Shown: piece by piece, positions 53,977-64,000 of the stretch
Position numbering within the stretch: the stretch's first letter is position 1
Layout: the number at the start of each line of letters is the position of its first letter
NCBI GenBank assembly: GCA_900169235.1
Contig: FWCC01000266.1
Span: forward strand, 50,885-114,884
From: Zarea fungicola
Lineage: Eukaryota; Ascomycota; Sordariomycetes; Hypocreales; Cordycipitaceae
DNA: 64,000 bases
Reading direction: 5' to 3'
Translations under genes and position numbers: made by a program
The notes under the pieces: model-generated
Told to the model about the DNA's origin: nothing
The model's database searches: none
What the model saw: the letters and a program-made list of their open reading frames with translations, nothing else

Positions 53977-55074
53977 ATGCCTCGCCTTCCTCCCGCCGAG
54001 AAGCTTCCTCTCACTGTCCGCAAAGATGGTATGTGCTTGAGGCTGCCAAATCTACATGTCGAACAGAAAACTAACATGAATTAGTGCGCGACAACTGGGA
54101 GTCCAAGAAGGAAGACTTTGACAAGCAGCTCAGCGATGTTCTTGCGGAGTCGTGGACCTTTGACATTGACGCCAAGAACGTGTACCCTTATGGCGAGGAG
54201 CGCTCCTATGCCAAGGAGTCGACTGGTGCCATGATTGCCGAGTAGGTTTTGCAGTTCTACAAAAGCCACGAACTAATGCTAATTGTGACATTTTTTTTTG
54301 CATGCAGATATGTTAGCTCCGCCGTCAGTGGTATCAAGTACTACGTCGAAAAGTACGGTGACATTGCAAAGGCAGAGATTAACAAGGCCGTCCCTGCCCA
54401 CGTCATCACCATGGACTTTGACGACCACAGCAAGGTCAGCTACTGCGGTGTCACCATCACACCCACCGGCCAGCTCGCCATGATCTTCAAGGACGGCAAC
54501 CTGGGCAGCAACATCTCCCACGTCACCAACGAGGAGAACCTCAACCGCGCCCTCAACAACGACGTCGCCGACGAGGGCATGGCCTGGCAGACGCGCCTCA
54601 ACATTGCAGAGTACTACACGCCCAAGGTCGCGGAGCTGAACAAGAAGCTCAGCGAGCTGCTGAAGAAGGAGTACACCTTTGACCCCAGCTTTGAGGCCAA
54701 CTACGCAAAGCTCGCCGCCGCCAAGAACGGCGACTTCAAGGAGAACCTCGGCTATATCACCCACAGCTACTATGAGGGCCTCATCAGCCATCTCTCCTAC
54801 AAGCAGTTTGGAAGCGATGATATGCTGCAAGAGGCCTTCAACGAGGCTGCCGAGGAGGGCAAGGTTGTCTTCCGCGTTGTCGACAACGGCAAGACCAAGA
54901 AGTCGTATGGTGATGCCATCTTTGAAAGCGGTGCTCTTTACCTCCAGGTATGTCAATCTGATGTAAATTTTAGTACGCGTGACGGTTCTGCTAACATGAA
55001 ACTTGAAGACCACCCCCGAATACTACGGATCCAACACCGGCCAGGCCGCTGAGAAGCTTGAGGATGAGCTGTAA
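53977..55074 (+). CDS. Conserved hypothetical protein (304 aa)
   Basis: Exons 53977-54028, 54085-54241, 54308-54947 and 55009-55074. Introns are GTATGT/TAG, GTAGGT/CAG and GTATGT/AAG, 56-66 nt, and all keep frame. Codon use is strongly biased toward C-ending codons (GTC, ACC, AAC, CTC), as in highly expressed fungal genes, and the start context (TCAAAATGCC) is favourable. The protein is acidic and helical: WESKKEDFDKQLSDVLAESW near the N terminus, then SSAVSGIKYYVEKYGDIAKAEI, a beta segment HVITMDFDDHSKVSYCGVTI, and KVAELNKKLSELLKKEYTFD. There is no signal peptide, membrane span or catalytic motif that I recognise. Likely an abundant cytosolic protein of unknown role. Confidence 0.8.
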
Positions 55075-57280
55075 AGGAGATTGGCGGTAAAGAACATTCA
55101 GACCAGCCAGAGTCACGTACATGAATTGATTTGCAGTAAATAATTAATGAAAAATTTATTATGCCCAAAAGAAATATTTGCAGACGGCTATACCTACCGG
55201 CACATCGCCGCCCGTGCGTCCTCGTGTGATCTCGTGCCATTTGAAAGAGTATTGGTGTGGCTCATCCGCTCCTTGGATCTATAAGCCAAAATAACTTGTC
55301 CTCCTTTCATGTACGGCCATAGCCGAGTGAACAATCTGGATCCCGTCCGATCTCCGAGCGAAAACCACTTGAGCGCCAGATTAGTAGTTGGGTCGGTGAC
55401 GACCAGCGAACACCGGGTACTGTACGTTTATTTTTATTTTTTTATTCCTCCGCAGATTAATAAATGGAGGTGCCTATTCCTGCCATTCCTCATCAACTAA
55501 ATGCAAGCCACGTTGGAAGTTTGCCCTCAGCAGAACATTCTTCAGCATCGCAGGCAGGTATTCGGCCCTCTTACATTCGTGCGCTTCAATCTGAGTCTTT
55601 TTTCTGCACTTTGACACTGGAGCCCAGAACTAATCATTACATTTGGACAATGACTGTCTAGTACTTTGCATTTCCTGATTGGTACTGTGTGACAAATTGC
55701 TGGTATACTCGAATCTCAGACGCCGCTGCTGGGGCATTGGACACGGCACTTTGCCGCATCCGCCACATCTCTGCCACTAGCTAAATCTTTCTCTTATCTG
55801 TTAATGGTTTGATATATTCTGGCAAATATCAACCTGGTAGCCACTGCTCCAACATTCAACATCAAGATCCTATCGGTGGAACCCGCTCTGGATCACAGAG
55901 TGTATGGTGCTTGACGATTCGGTGTGACATGGATGTTTGCCTGCGAGGTGAGTTTCGCTGGCTTGTCCGCCGAAGCAACAAGATGGATTGTTAGGTTACG
56001 GCAACGGTAGGCTATCGCTAGGCTGTAATCCGTGCTCGATCAATAGTGCCTATTCATGCAATTGCGCAGCCTTTTCCAAAGCTGCTGGTCCACAGGGTTT
56101 GCCGAGTTTAGTAGCTAGTCTCGCCATTTTGATTTCTACGATCAAAAGCACCGCACTAATAATGTCCGTGTGCTCAAACCCCTTTTATGATTCACTTTTC
56201 TTTCACCTTGATTAACCACGTCAGGACATGCCAGCTTTCAAAACCTGCGTAATAGAGTCTCTGGGCTCTGGTCTTCTCGAGAAGTCAACTGACTATATGG
56301 TCATTCTGCACCGCCATGCAGTCGACGCATGGCCTAGCTAGACAGACGCCACTGCGCGACCAGCAACTACATGCTACCGAAAATTTTCGAGGCAATGCGG
56401 CACGAAATGAGTCCCTTTAGCACTGTCTTCCCTGCATGGCTCGGCTATTGCGGCCCCGGCGCTAGTTCAGGGCACAGAAGGGCCAACAGATTCACCGGAC
56501 ATCTCTCGGTAATGACGATGTCGCTCATCAGTCTCGCCGATCCCTCGACTGGCCTCAAAACACGATCTGTAGTGGCTGTAGATGGGAATCTGAGACCCTC
56601 TTTTAGCGGTGCCTGTCTAGCTTATTTCAGGGCAGGTATGCACCACTATCGGAAGCTCGGCATGGCTCCGTGGCTTTCTAGTGTCTCAGGACAGGGAAAC
56701 AGATTCACCTCGCACACGCCCGTTTACTGTACGCCAGAAAGGCCACGGCAAGGAGTAGCAGCAATAAATGAGAGGGGGCGCTTGAACATGAGGAACACAT
56801 GGCTGGGTAGCTCGGGGTGGCAGTGCACAGACAAACTGCAACGCTCCTCGCGGCCAGTCTGTGCCGGTGTAGCATCACTAGTGAAATGCGGCGACGGCGA
56901 GATTTCACAAGCAAGCTTTGCTTGGCTTGTGTGACTTGGTATTGTGACGCTAATATCGCCCTGTTGCATAGCATCGACATCATAGAGTCTCGGATCTCAG
57001 AAATAGGCCACGGTCGCGAACCCGTGAAAAGGGATTGTATTGAGAACTGGAATGCTCTCGACGCTAACTACTTACAAGCTTCAGTTGTATGTAGGACGAT
57101 GGCGACACGACGGCGACACATAGGAAGCCGTGCGGAACAAGGTGCCGTTCCCAACCGTCATAGCACAGTGTTATCGGCAATGATTAAAAAGCAGGAAGCT
57201 TCTTGGCAAGGACTGTTTAGATTAATTTGGTGGCAGTCGAACACATTTCTCGACCATTGGATATGTCCACAGCAGCGAGG
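55075..57280. other. Gene-free region, 2.2 kb
   Basis: A 187-codon plus-strand open frame (56371-56934) has an unnatural composition and no domain, and is not called. Nothing else is recognisable. Confidence 0.4.
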
Positions 57281-58817
57281 ATGATTTTCAGCTCAGGAAT
57301 AATAATGCTGCTGGCTTTGGCCACATGCGTCCATGGCGCTCCGCAGTATGCTCAAGCGGAGACACATTCTCACTTGGCAGAATGCTAGTTATTCTATAGA
57401 ATGAAATACGGCGAAGATTATGGCCCAGTCGCAGGTGTGACAACTCCAGTACCGAGTGTCACATCTCCAGTTGGCAGCCTCCGTGGAGATGGTAGCCTTC
57501 TCGGCGGCATTGCCAAGCTCCCTGACGTCACTAAGCAGAGCGCCGATATCAAAGATCCAACATTGGTCAATGGCCAGGATGACGACGCCGACCTGGGGCT
57601 ATACCTCCGACCTGGGGCTATACCTCGATTTCAACAATGTGGAAAAGCCGGAGCCGTACCGCGGCGGCCAGGGCGCCAGTGCCGACGGTCCACGCACTTT
57701 TCAATATGAGAAGCTGAATCCGGACCTCTTCGCACCGCCGGGCACCGACTCGGGTAGCGTACCGAACGCAGTGTGGCCGATGGGACTCTCGCACAATCGC
57801 CTGGGCACGGGTGAGAAGTCGGGCTGGGCGAGGCAGCAGAATATTGACGTGCTGCCCTCGGCCAAGGCAATGGCCGGCGTCGACATGAAACTGGCGCCAA
57901 ACGCCTACCGCGAGCTTCATTGGCACACGGCGAATGAATGGGCTCTGATTCTGAAAGGTTGCGTGCGCATTGCAGCCATCAACGACGAGTCGCAGACCTT
58001 TACCGACGACCTCTGCGAGGGCGATGTCTGGTTCTTCCCAAGCGGCGTGCCGCACTCCATCCAGGCCTTTGACCAGGGGGTTGAGTTTCTTCTCGTCTTT
58101 GACCAGGGCGATTTTGATGAAAACGGCACATTTCTCGTCTCGGAAATGTTTGCACGCACGCCCACCTCGGTTCTCGCGAAAAACTTTGAGGCGCCCGTCG
58201 AGGCCTTTAAAGATATCCCAAAGGAGGAGCTGTACATTTTCAACGGCACGCCCCAGCCAAAGGACATTAAAAAGCAAAACATGACCGCCTCGGAGGGCTC
58301 CATCCCCACCTCGCACGCGTATTCATACCACTGGTCGCAGCAACGGCCGTACGAGGTGGCCGGCGGCTCTGTCAAGATCCTGGACCCGACGACGTTTCCC
58401 ATCGCCGCTGGATTCTCCGCCGCGCTGGTGACGGTGAAGCCCGGCGCCATGCGCGAGATGCACTGGCACACGACGTCGGACGAGTGGGACTACTTCCTGC
58501 AGGGCTCCGGTCGGGCGACGATTTACAGAGCGCCCGACGCCGGGCGCACGTTTGACTTTACTGCCGGTGACATTGGGTACATCCCCAAGGCGGCCGCGCA
58601 CTACGTGGAGAACACGGGCACGGAAGACCTCGTTTTTCTCGAGATGCTTCTGGCGCCCAAGTTTTCTGACATTTCCGTCGCGCAGTGGCTCGCGCTGACG
58701 CCGAAGCAGACGGTCAAGGATCACCTGAAACTCCCGGATTCGCTTCTCGATAGGCTGCCCAAGGAGAAGACTATTCTCAAACAGGGAAATACAAACATGA
58801 CAGCTGTGGGAGTTTGA
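57281..58817 (+). pseudogene. Secreted oxalate decarboxylase, frameshifted by a 19-bp duplication
   Basis: A bicupin oxalate decarboxylase would turn oxalate into formate and CO2 outside the cell. Exon 1 (57281-57345) codes for a signal peptide (MIFSSGIIMLLALATCVHGA); a 54-nt GTATGC/TAG intron leads to exon 2 at 57400. The frame then runs to DADLGLYL, where GACCTGGGGCTATACCTC is repeated in tandem (57590-57608 and 57609-57627). The extra 19 bases shift the frame, and the upstream frame ends at 57709. The downstream frame is complete to 58817. Both cupin metal sites are kept: HWHTANEWALILKG with PSGVPHSIQ, and MHWHTTSDEWDYFLQG with PKAAAHYVEN. Everything but the one duplication looks functional, so the lesion is recent, or is a sequencing error. 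Confidence 0.85.
57590..57627 (+). repeat. 19-bp tandem duplication causing the frameshift
   Basis: Two adjacent copies beginning GACCTGGGGCTATACCTC, differing only at the last base (C or G). Deleting one copy in thought restores the family motif DLGLYLDFNNVE. Confidence 0.95.
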
Positions 58818-59074
58818 GGACTGCTCCGGGGCGGGGGGGTCAGGATTCTTAGACATTACTGAACCTGCGAATATCTCGACCACATTTAAACATAATTCTG
58901 TTTCAGCCTTTACGTTAATGCACCATTGTTTTCTAGCTACCTATCCCAAGTCCCCATATGTTGCAAGTGAGTTCAACATAGTGTCACCTCGTATGAGGGA
59001 ACAATAGAAGACCGCTCCTGTATTCACGATAACGGAACGTAGTCGCACAGTAGAAGATATGATTATTGTTCTCC

Positions 59075-59725
59075 TCAAACGATGATCCTTTTGTTCATAA
59101 CCTGAGGCTCATTCCCAGAGAGCCTTTCTCGCGATAGCATCTCCAGCGTTAAGTCATGCAACCATAGGCGAGTGTACAGTAGACTCTTGGTTGCTACTCG
59201 TACCCAGCCCCAGAAGCTTTGAACTTTGGTGAGGCGTGGCCAATCCGTTTTGAATTCGTCATCGTCATAATTCACCTGTACGATTTTGACCCAGTATTTA
59301 CCATGAGAGGCTGCCTCTAAGACCTCCGTATCAGCAAGAAGGAAGAACTGCATGGTTGTGTCATCTGCATTAAGCGGAGCACCTCTTGATCGATCCAGAA
59401 AGACTGCCCGTAGCTGATCCATGGTATAGCCATTCAGAGCAGGGTCTGATTGGCCATCAAACTGAACAAGGGCTAGTAATTTTTCTGTGGCCGTTTTCTG
59501 CTCGGGCACATGTTGACAGCGTTGAAATGTATACAATATTTCTTCCTTGAAGTCGACTGTAAGCCTATTCAGGAGTGACTCCCAAAACTGGCCAGGAATG
59601 TTGTAATCTGTGCGATAGATGGTGAAGCCACATGGGGTGAAGTATTCATCGACAAATCCGTACGTGATGGTGCACTCGGGTGGCTTGTGGACAGTCGCAA
59701 GCATTTCAACTGCAGTGTCAATCAT
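59075..59725 (-). CDS. Hypothetical protein (216 aa)
   Basis: Single exon from ATG 59725 (MIDTAVEMLATVHKPP). The sequence has protein-like composition and reminds me of a family of about 220-aa proteins multiplied in plant- and insect-associated ascomycetes. Visible features are YFTPCGFTIYRTDY near residue 30, a helical stretch with FWESLLNRLTVDFKEEI, and RAVFLDRSRG followed by FFLLADTEVLEAASHGKYWV. No signal peptide, membrane span or known catalytic motif was found. It stands alone between gene-free regions. An upstream exon cannot be excluded. Confidence 0.7.
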   Translation of the reverse strand: MIDTAVEMLATVHKPPECTITYGFVDEYFTPCGFTIYRTDYNIPGQFWESLLNRLTVDFKEEILYTFQRCQHVPEQKTATEKLLALVQFDGQSDPALNGYTMDQLRAVFLDRSRGAPLNADDTTMQFFLLADTEVLEAASHGKYWVKIVQVNYDDDEFKTDWPRLTKVQSFWGWVRVATKSLLYTRLWLHDLTLEMLSRERLSGNEPQVMNKRIIV

Positions 59726-62700
59726 TTTGTGTAAACTGGTTGCGTCGCTGGGCTGGTAGACACTCAGTTCATGTAGCGCAGGGAGGAAGATTTATTGTCT
59801 TGATCTACCTTGTGAGATTTCTTGAATTGAACAGGCAAGCTTGCAGGCGTTGTAGGTGTTGCTATGTGAAGAAGTCGCTGCGCTAATGTACCTGAGGTGT
59901 GTTTGAGTGAGGATTGGGATAACCCTGTCACTTTTGTCACAACCGCTATAGTGTTTTATCAGTTACTGAAGTTCGGAAAAATCGGCAGTTCAATTGTCTG
60001 CGTGAAGAAAACTAACTCGTGGTGAGTGACGGAATCAAGTCTACTGGTTCGGCCACACAGACAGCCACCGCATTCCCTCTTCGAACCAAAGGCTGAACTG
60101 TGGATCCACTTGTTCTCCCCATATCTCCAATGTAAGACGCGAGCCTCGGACGTGAGCCCAGAAGCGCGTCGTCAAGAGTCCCTTTTCTGGTCATTCAGCC
60201 GTTAAAGTTGGCCAGTTGATGCTGAGGTTTGAGAACTCTCTACCGGTTACTTACACTCTAAAATTGACTATAAAAACATCATCCACGTAGCATCGAATTG
60301 GGTTTTATGTTATTTCTTTTATATCAAACTGCCACGTTTACAATATTCTCTGCTTCTTACAACCCATCTTCATCTATTTTCCTACCAAAATCTACTCTAA
60401 GCTTCAAGATGAAGATGTCCATGTTCGTCATGACCGTCAATACTCGCCATGCCACAGAAGCTAAAACTATACAAAGCCTCATTGTACAGATCAACTGAAA
60501 TAACTTGCGTCTTTATAGATGGTTACTTCATTCTACTTCATACATAGCTAATAGGCGAACAACTCGTGAGGGCTCAGCTATCAACTAGCGGTATGTTGTG
60601 TTGCGGATACTCGACAGCCTGGTTCAAGTCGACATTACGTGACTAAACAATGCCATTACTATTATAAATCGTGTATTAACAAATTGTATTATTCAGCTCT
60701 ATTACTTTCAGCATAATGAAGTGCTACTGAAAAGCGTAGCGGTCTGTCCGCACTTGGGCATATAGGTAGGTCAGCATCTAACCACCAGGCGATGGCAACA
60801 TTGAGGCTTGAATTTTGAATTACTCCTAGTTAACGGAATATTTAAGTCGTATTAGTAGGGCTACTACCAAGGTGCTCTATCGTTCACTATGCGACGTAGA
60901 AGCATTGTCCCTGTATCGTTCTCTATCCTACGCAGGTCAAAACGCCTCTGTCTCTCACAGTGTGTTCCCTTACTTACAACAGTCCAACCCAGACGCACCC
61001 CAAGGCTCTCCTGCCCCAAGCTTATCACACAGGTTTAGAGTTTACCTCCTGTGGGTCGATTTCGCGTGGTGGGCGGGGCTTGTGAACCCTGCGCACAATC
61101 GCAGCTCCAACCAGCGAATTGCGAGTCTTCTCGGCTCTGTAAGTACCCAGCGGCCAAGGTTTCTCCAGGTTCCCAGCCAGCGCAACGGGTAGTTCGCCTG
61201 TGATTGGTGTATTTTCGGGCGTGGCGATCATGAAAGCTAATAACTAGTGTCATATACAGCATTGCGTCACGCAATACGGCATGGTCAAGTACGCCAACTA
61301 TAAGTGTGGCGTTAAGTCGGGGCAGTATATGTGAACGTGCAATGCTCCGTAGACCTAGAATCATAGCCGCCCAGGTAAAATGTGGCGGCCGGTTGAATCA
61401 TGATTACTTATCCTCTGGCATTTGACTAGTGACTGGTTTCACTCCAACGAGTTTCACTCTACCAGAGGCGTGTAGCAAATTTTGCGTTCTCCAAGGCATT
61501 TAGACACTTTATCATTATTCTAAGCTCCAGTTATGTAACACAGCAACTTGACTAGCACATGAAGATCGGGTAGGAGGGTGAGTCACCATAGGGCAGTTCT
61601 ACTCCACGATTCATCTGAAGAAATAAGATATTGCCAGTTGTCAGTTGTCAGCTCTACATTGAGCTGCTGAGCGCTCACATACAGCTCGGTTGTCGTAACC
61701 GGTCTGGTTATCAAAGCGAAGGGACAAGATCGGTCACTGGAAATCCAGCAGCATTGACCCGCAATGGTGGTTCCTTAAAAGGAGGCTGTTATCTTGTCCT
61801 TCTGGAGCGGGTAGCGATATTGCTTGCATTATTATCCACTTTCTTCCCCGCTCGTAAGATGGTTTTACGGGTTAAGACTTTACTCAAGTTCAATGCAAAC
61901 ATTAATGTACGTGGATCTACTTCATACAGTTACCGCAGTTTTAAAATTAAGAACATAATTGCTATCAATTGAATCCATTGTGGGAAATAAAGGGTAATCG
62001 CGCGGAGGCTATGACTGTGGAAGGAAAAAAGCATGGATAGCTTCACAAACGAGCAACACGGGGTGTCTTAAACCGCGGCGTAAGATACCCCTGATCTTCC
62101 CCCTTGCGGACGCTAGCAATTCTGTAGTGGGTCACTGTCTAGCGGATTCTTTCAGAACTTATGATCAACGGGAAGTCCGCAAAGTGGTGACGTCGACGTC
62201 TCTGTTTTTTGCTGCTGGCAGTGGATGCTCTACCTGCTCGAGCGTCGCCATGTTGTTGTCCGCTGGCGTTTCTGCCGTCTCGGTATCCGCTTCCGTGGTA
62301 TTGTTTATCGTCAATGGAATAAGAACTGAGAGCAATGACAGATTGCTAGTACAGCTCTGCATCCACCACCTACGTATGTTTATAAAACAGTGATTCCAGT
62401 CTTTATAAAACAAAATTTAGACGAGGAACATGCCATAAGTGCTTTTCTTCAATTACATCACCTCACAGCAAGACGCTGTTTTTCGCTGTTTAGGTTGTCA
62501 AAGAAGAATAGAGCTTACCTTGTTGGACGACCTGAAAGACTTTAGATTTAGGAACCTGGGGGAGCATTGGCCCTATTGCGGATGCTGCGCGGAAACGGTT
62601 GCTTCTTCGGCTGAAAGAGGCTTTGCACAGGCGGTGAGGCCACCTGGGTACGTGTCAGCGCAGCTTATTCATTATAGATGATGAATTGGTTGTGTTGCTC

Positions 62701-62869
62701 TATAAAGCTTTCAGTTAAGCATCAAGCACTAGTCATAGAAACCTTGAACTGGTAGCTTGGATTTGGTAAGCAAAACACAATATGTTTGCTGTTCTAAGAT
62801 TGTTAATGGCTCTTCCCCGTAAATTTTGAGAGAAAGTTTGCTATCGGCGACAGCAGTACAGCCGTTCTA
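59726..62869. other. Gene-free region, 3.1 kb
   Basis: Only short open frames; none has a domain, and no RNA gene or clear transposon was identified. The AT-rich texture suggests decayed sequence. Confidence 0.4.
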
Positions 62870-63495
62870 CTAAAAACAGAACTCCTTGGCGGAAAGGCAC
62901 AGATTTCCGCAGCTGCCAGCCATATTCAAGTCCGTTATGGTGCCAGATATCCATTCAACGCCTCTATATTTGAATCCCTTGGCGCATATCCCGTAAAGGC
63001 GCTCGAAGCCGGGCATCAGGTCAGCCCATTGGGCATTGGTATTAGAAAGATTGTGTGAAAAGGCAATGCAGCAGCCCTGGACGCACATGGACTTGAAGCC
63101 GCGTGGGATGGGCCTGTTGATGACCTGGGGGTTGAGGAGACTCTCCATGAGTGTGAAACATTTGTCCCTGGGGGCAAAATTTTTCGTTGAAAATCCTACC
63201 TCTTCGCATTTTGCGTTGCCAACTCCACAGCTGCTGCGCACGGCCGGTGCTACGTCAGGCTGCTCATCCGGAACACCATACCTGTAATCTTTAATTAGTA
63301 GATGGGCCTAAGAAAAGCAAGACTTTTTCTTTCATACAGGGTGATGTTTAGGTTTCCGGCCGGGATAATGTCAAGGACTTCGTACTTGGGGTCAGTGGTG
63401 ACCTGCGTACCGATGTTGGGAGATGGTTTAGCAACTACGCTTTGCAAAGCTGCAAGGAACGCCATAGTGCTAAGGGAAATCGAACTAAAAATCAT
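62870..63495 (-). CDS. Secreted cysteine-rich protein (189 aa), effector-like
   Basis: Two exons (63495-63338 and 63281-62870); the GTATGA/CAG intron (56 nt) joins NITL to YGVPDEQPDV in frame. The N terminus is a signal peptide, MIFSSISLSTMAFLAALQSV with cleavage likely after VVA. The mature protein (about 165 aa) has ten cysteines in the second exon: CGVGNAKC, RDKC, MCVQGCC, GICAKG, GSCGNLC and EFC. It contains one N-glycosylation site in NIT (residues about 50-52) and another at NLS. Size, signal peptide and cysteine density fit the secreted effector-like class; no named family is recognised. It lies in an AT-rich, gene-poor stretch, as such genes often do. Confidence 0.8.
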
Positions 63496-64000
63496 AGTGA
63501 AGTAAAAATTCCGTGGTAACTAGCCTTGTGAAGTAGTAAGGTGAGGGAATATGCTGAAATGTGACGAGGAGGTGATATTTATATTTAGAAATAGGACATA
63601 GCCTCTACTCTATAGATTTTAATGGTCGGTTACACTAATGCATACGTTTCAATATCATAGACGTCCACTTCTTTATCGAAGCCTATAAATGCATATTCAG
63701 GTTAGATGGAGTAAGATTATAATTAACTTCTTCTGCCAACTCATGCTAAGCTTGCTGGTTAAGGCCTTGGAGTTAATAATCGAGTAAGAGGCGATTAATA
63801 ATCAAGATGGAAGTTGGATAAAATCTCGATGTGTTAAGCGAAAGCGAACGCGAGTCACGCGTAACTTCCTAATAAGCTCGTATAAAGTGATGAAGATGAT
63901 GAATTACTCATCCCCATCCAATGAAACACGCGTGGCAGCTATTTTTGGCAGCGCCGTAGGCATTTCTAGGTGCCTGTAACGGTCCAGGCTAAGTATATTG
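63496..64000. other. AT-rich flank, no gene recognised
   Basis: Promoter of the cysteine-rich gene, then AT-rich DNA with imperfect TTAATAATC repeats near 63770-63805. Nothing else is supported. Confidence 0.4.

Noticed and set aside
56371..56934. 187-codon plus-strand open frame
   Set aside because: No domain, signal or intron-supported extension, and a composition typical of non-coding DNA.
1..64000. CRISPR arrays, bacterial operons, rRNA genes
   Set aside because: No regularly spaced repeats or rRNA signatures; the gene structure is plainly eukaryotic.

Overview
This is fungal nuclear DNA, most likely from a filamentous ascomycete (Pezizomycotina, probably Sordariomycetes/Hypocreales). 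The evidence is the short 50-90 bp GT-AG introns with CTAAC/CTGAC-like branch sites, split genes on both strands, mitochondrial biogenesis genes of fungal type (RPO41, ATP25), a fungal siderophore transporter, ankyrin proteins and GPI or cysteine-rich secreted proteins. The genus cannot be fixed from the sequence alone. All exon boundaries were placed by eye from splice consensus, reading frame and, where possible, comparison of paralogues inside the window.

Layout. 0.7-15.3 kb is a gene-sparse, accessory-looking stretch: a GNAT acetyltransferase, two ankyrin-repeat proteins, a TauD/TfdA-type Fe(II)/2-oxoglutarate dioxygenase, an intron-containing tRNA-Glu(CUC) with a truncated copy beside it, a four-TM membrane protein, a secreted protein and a coiled-coil protein. 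16.6-24.1 kb holds a C2H2 zinc-finger gene and then the most unusual part of the window: a divergently transcribed pair of unnamed fungal genes (A, 359 aa; B, 340 aa with an HEIVH zinc-peptidase-like motif), duplicated in tandem with its promoter and 3' flank. In the second unit A is intact with identical exon lengths, while B is a truncated relic.

26-40 kb carries a siderophore-iron transporter with two perfect inverted ATCTGATAA GATA-factor sites upstream, a GPI-anchored Ser/Thr-rich protein, a single-pass Ser/Thr-rich membrane protein, a dynamin-like GTPase, a class-I glutamine amidotransferase and an exopolyphosphatase of the DHH family. 41-55 kb is a compact housekeeping block: ATP25 and the mitochondrial RNA polymerase RPO41 head to head, an Arc1/EMAPII-type tRNA-binding cofactor, and three conserved genes of unknown role.

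57-63.5 kb is again sparse: a secreted oxalate decarboxylase broken by a 19-bp tandem duplication, a hypothetical accessory protein and a cysteine-rich secreted protein. Long stretches at 23.6-26.0, 29.6-32.2, 55.1-57.3 and 59.7-62.9 kb hold no gene that I can support.
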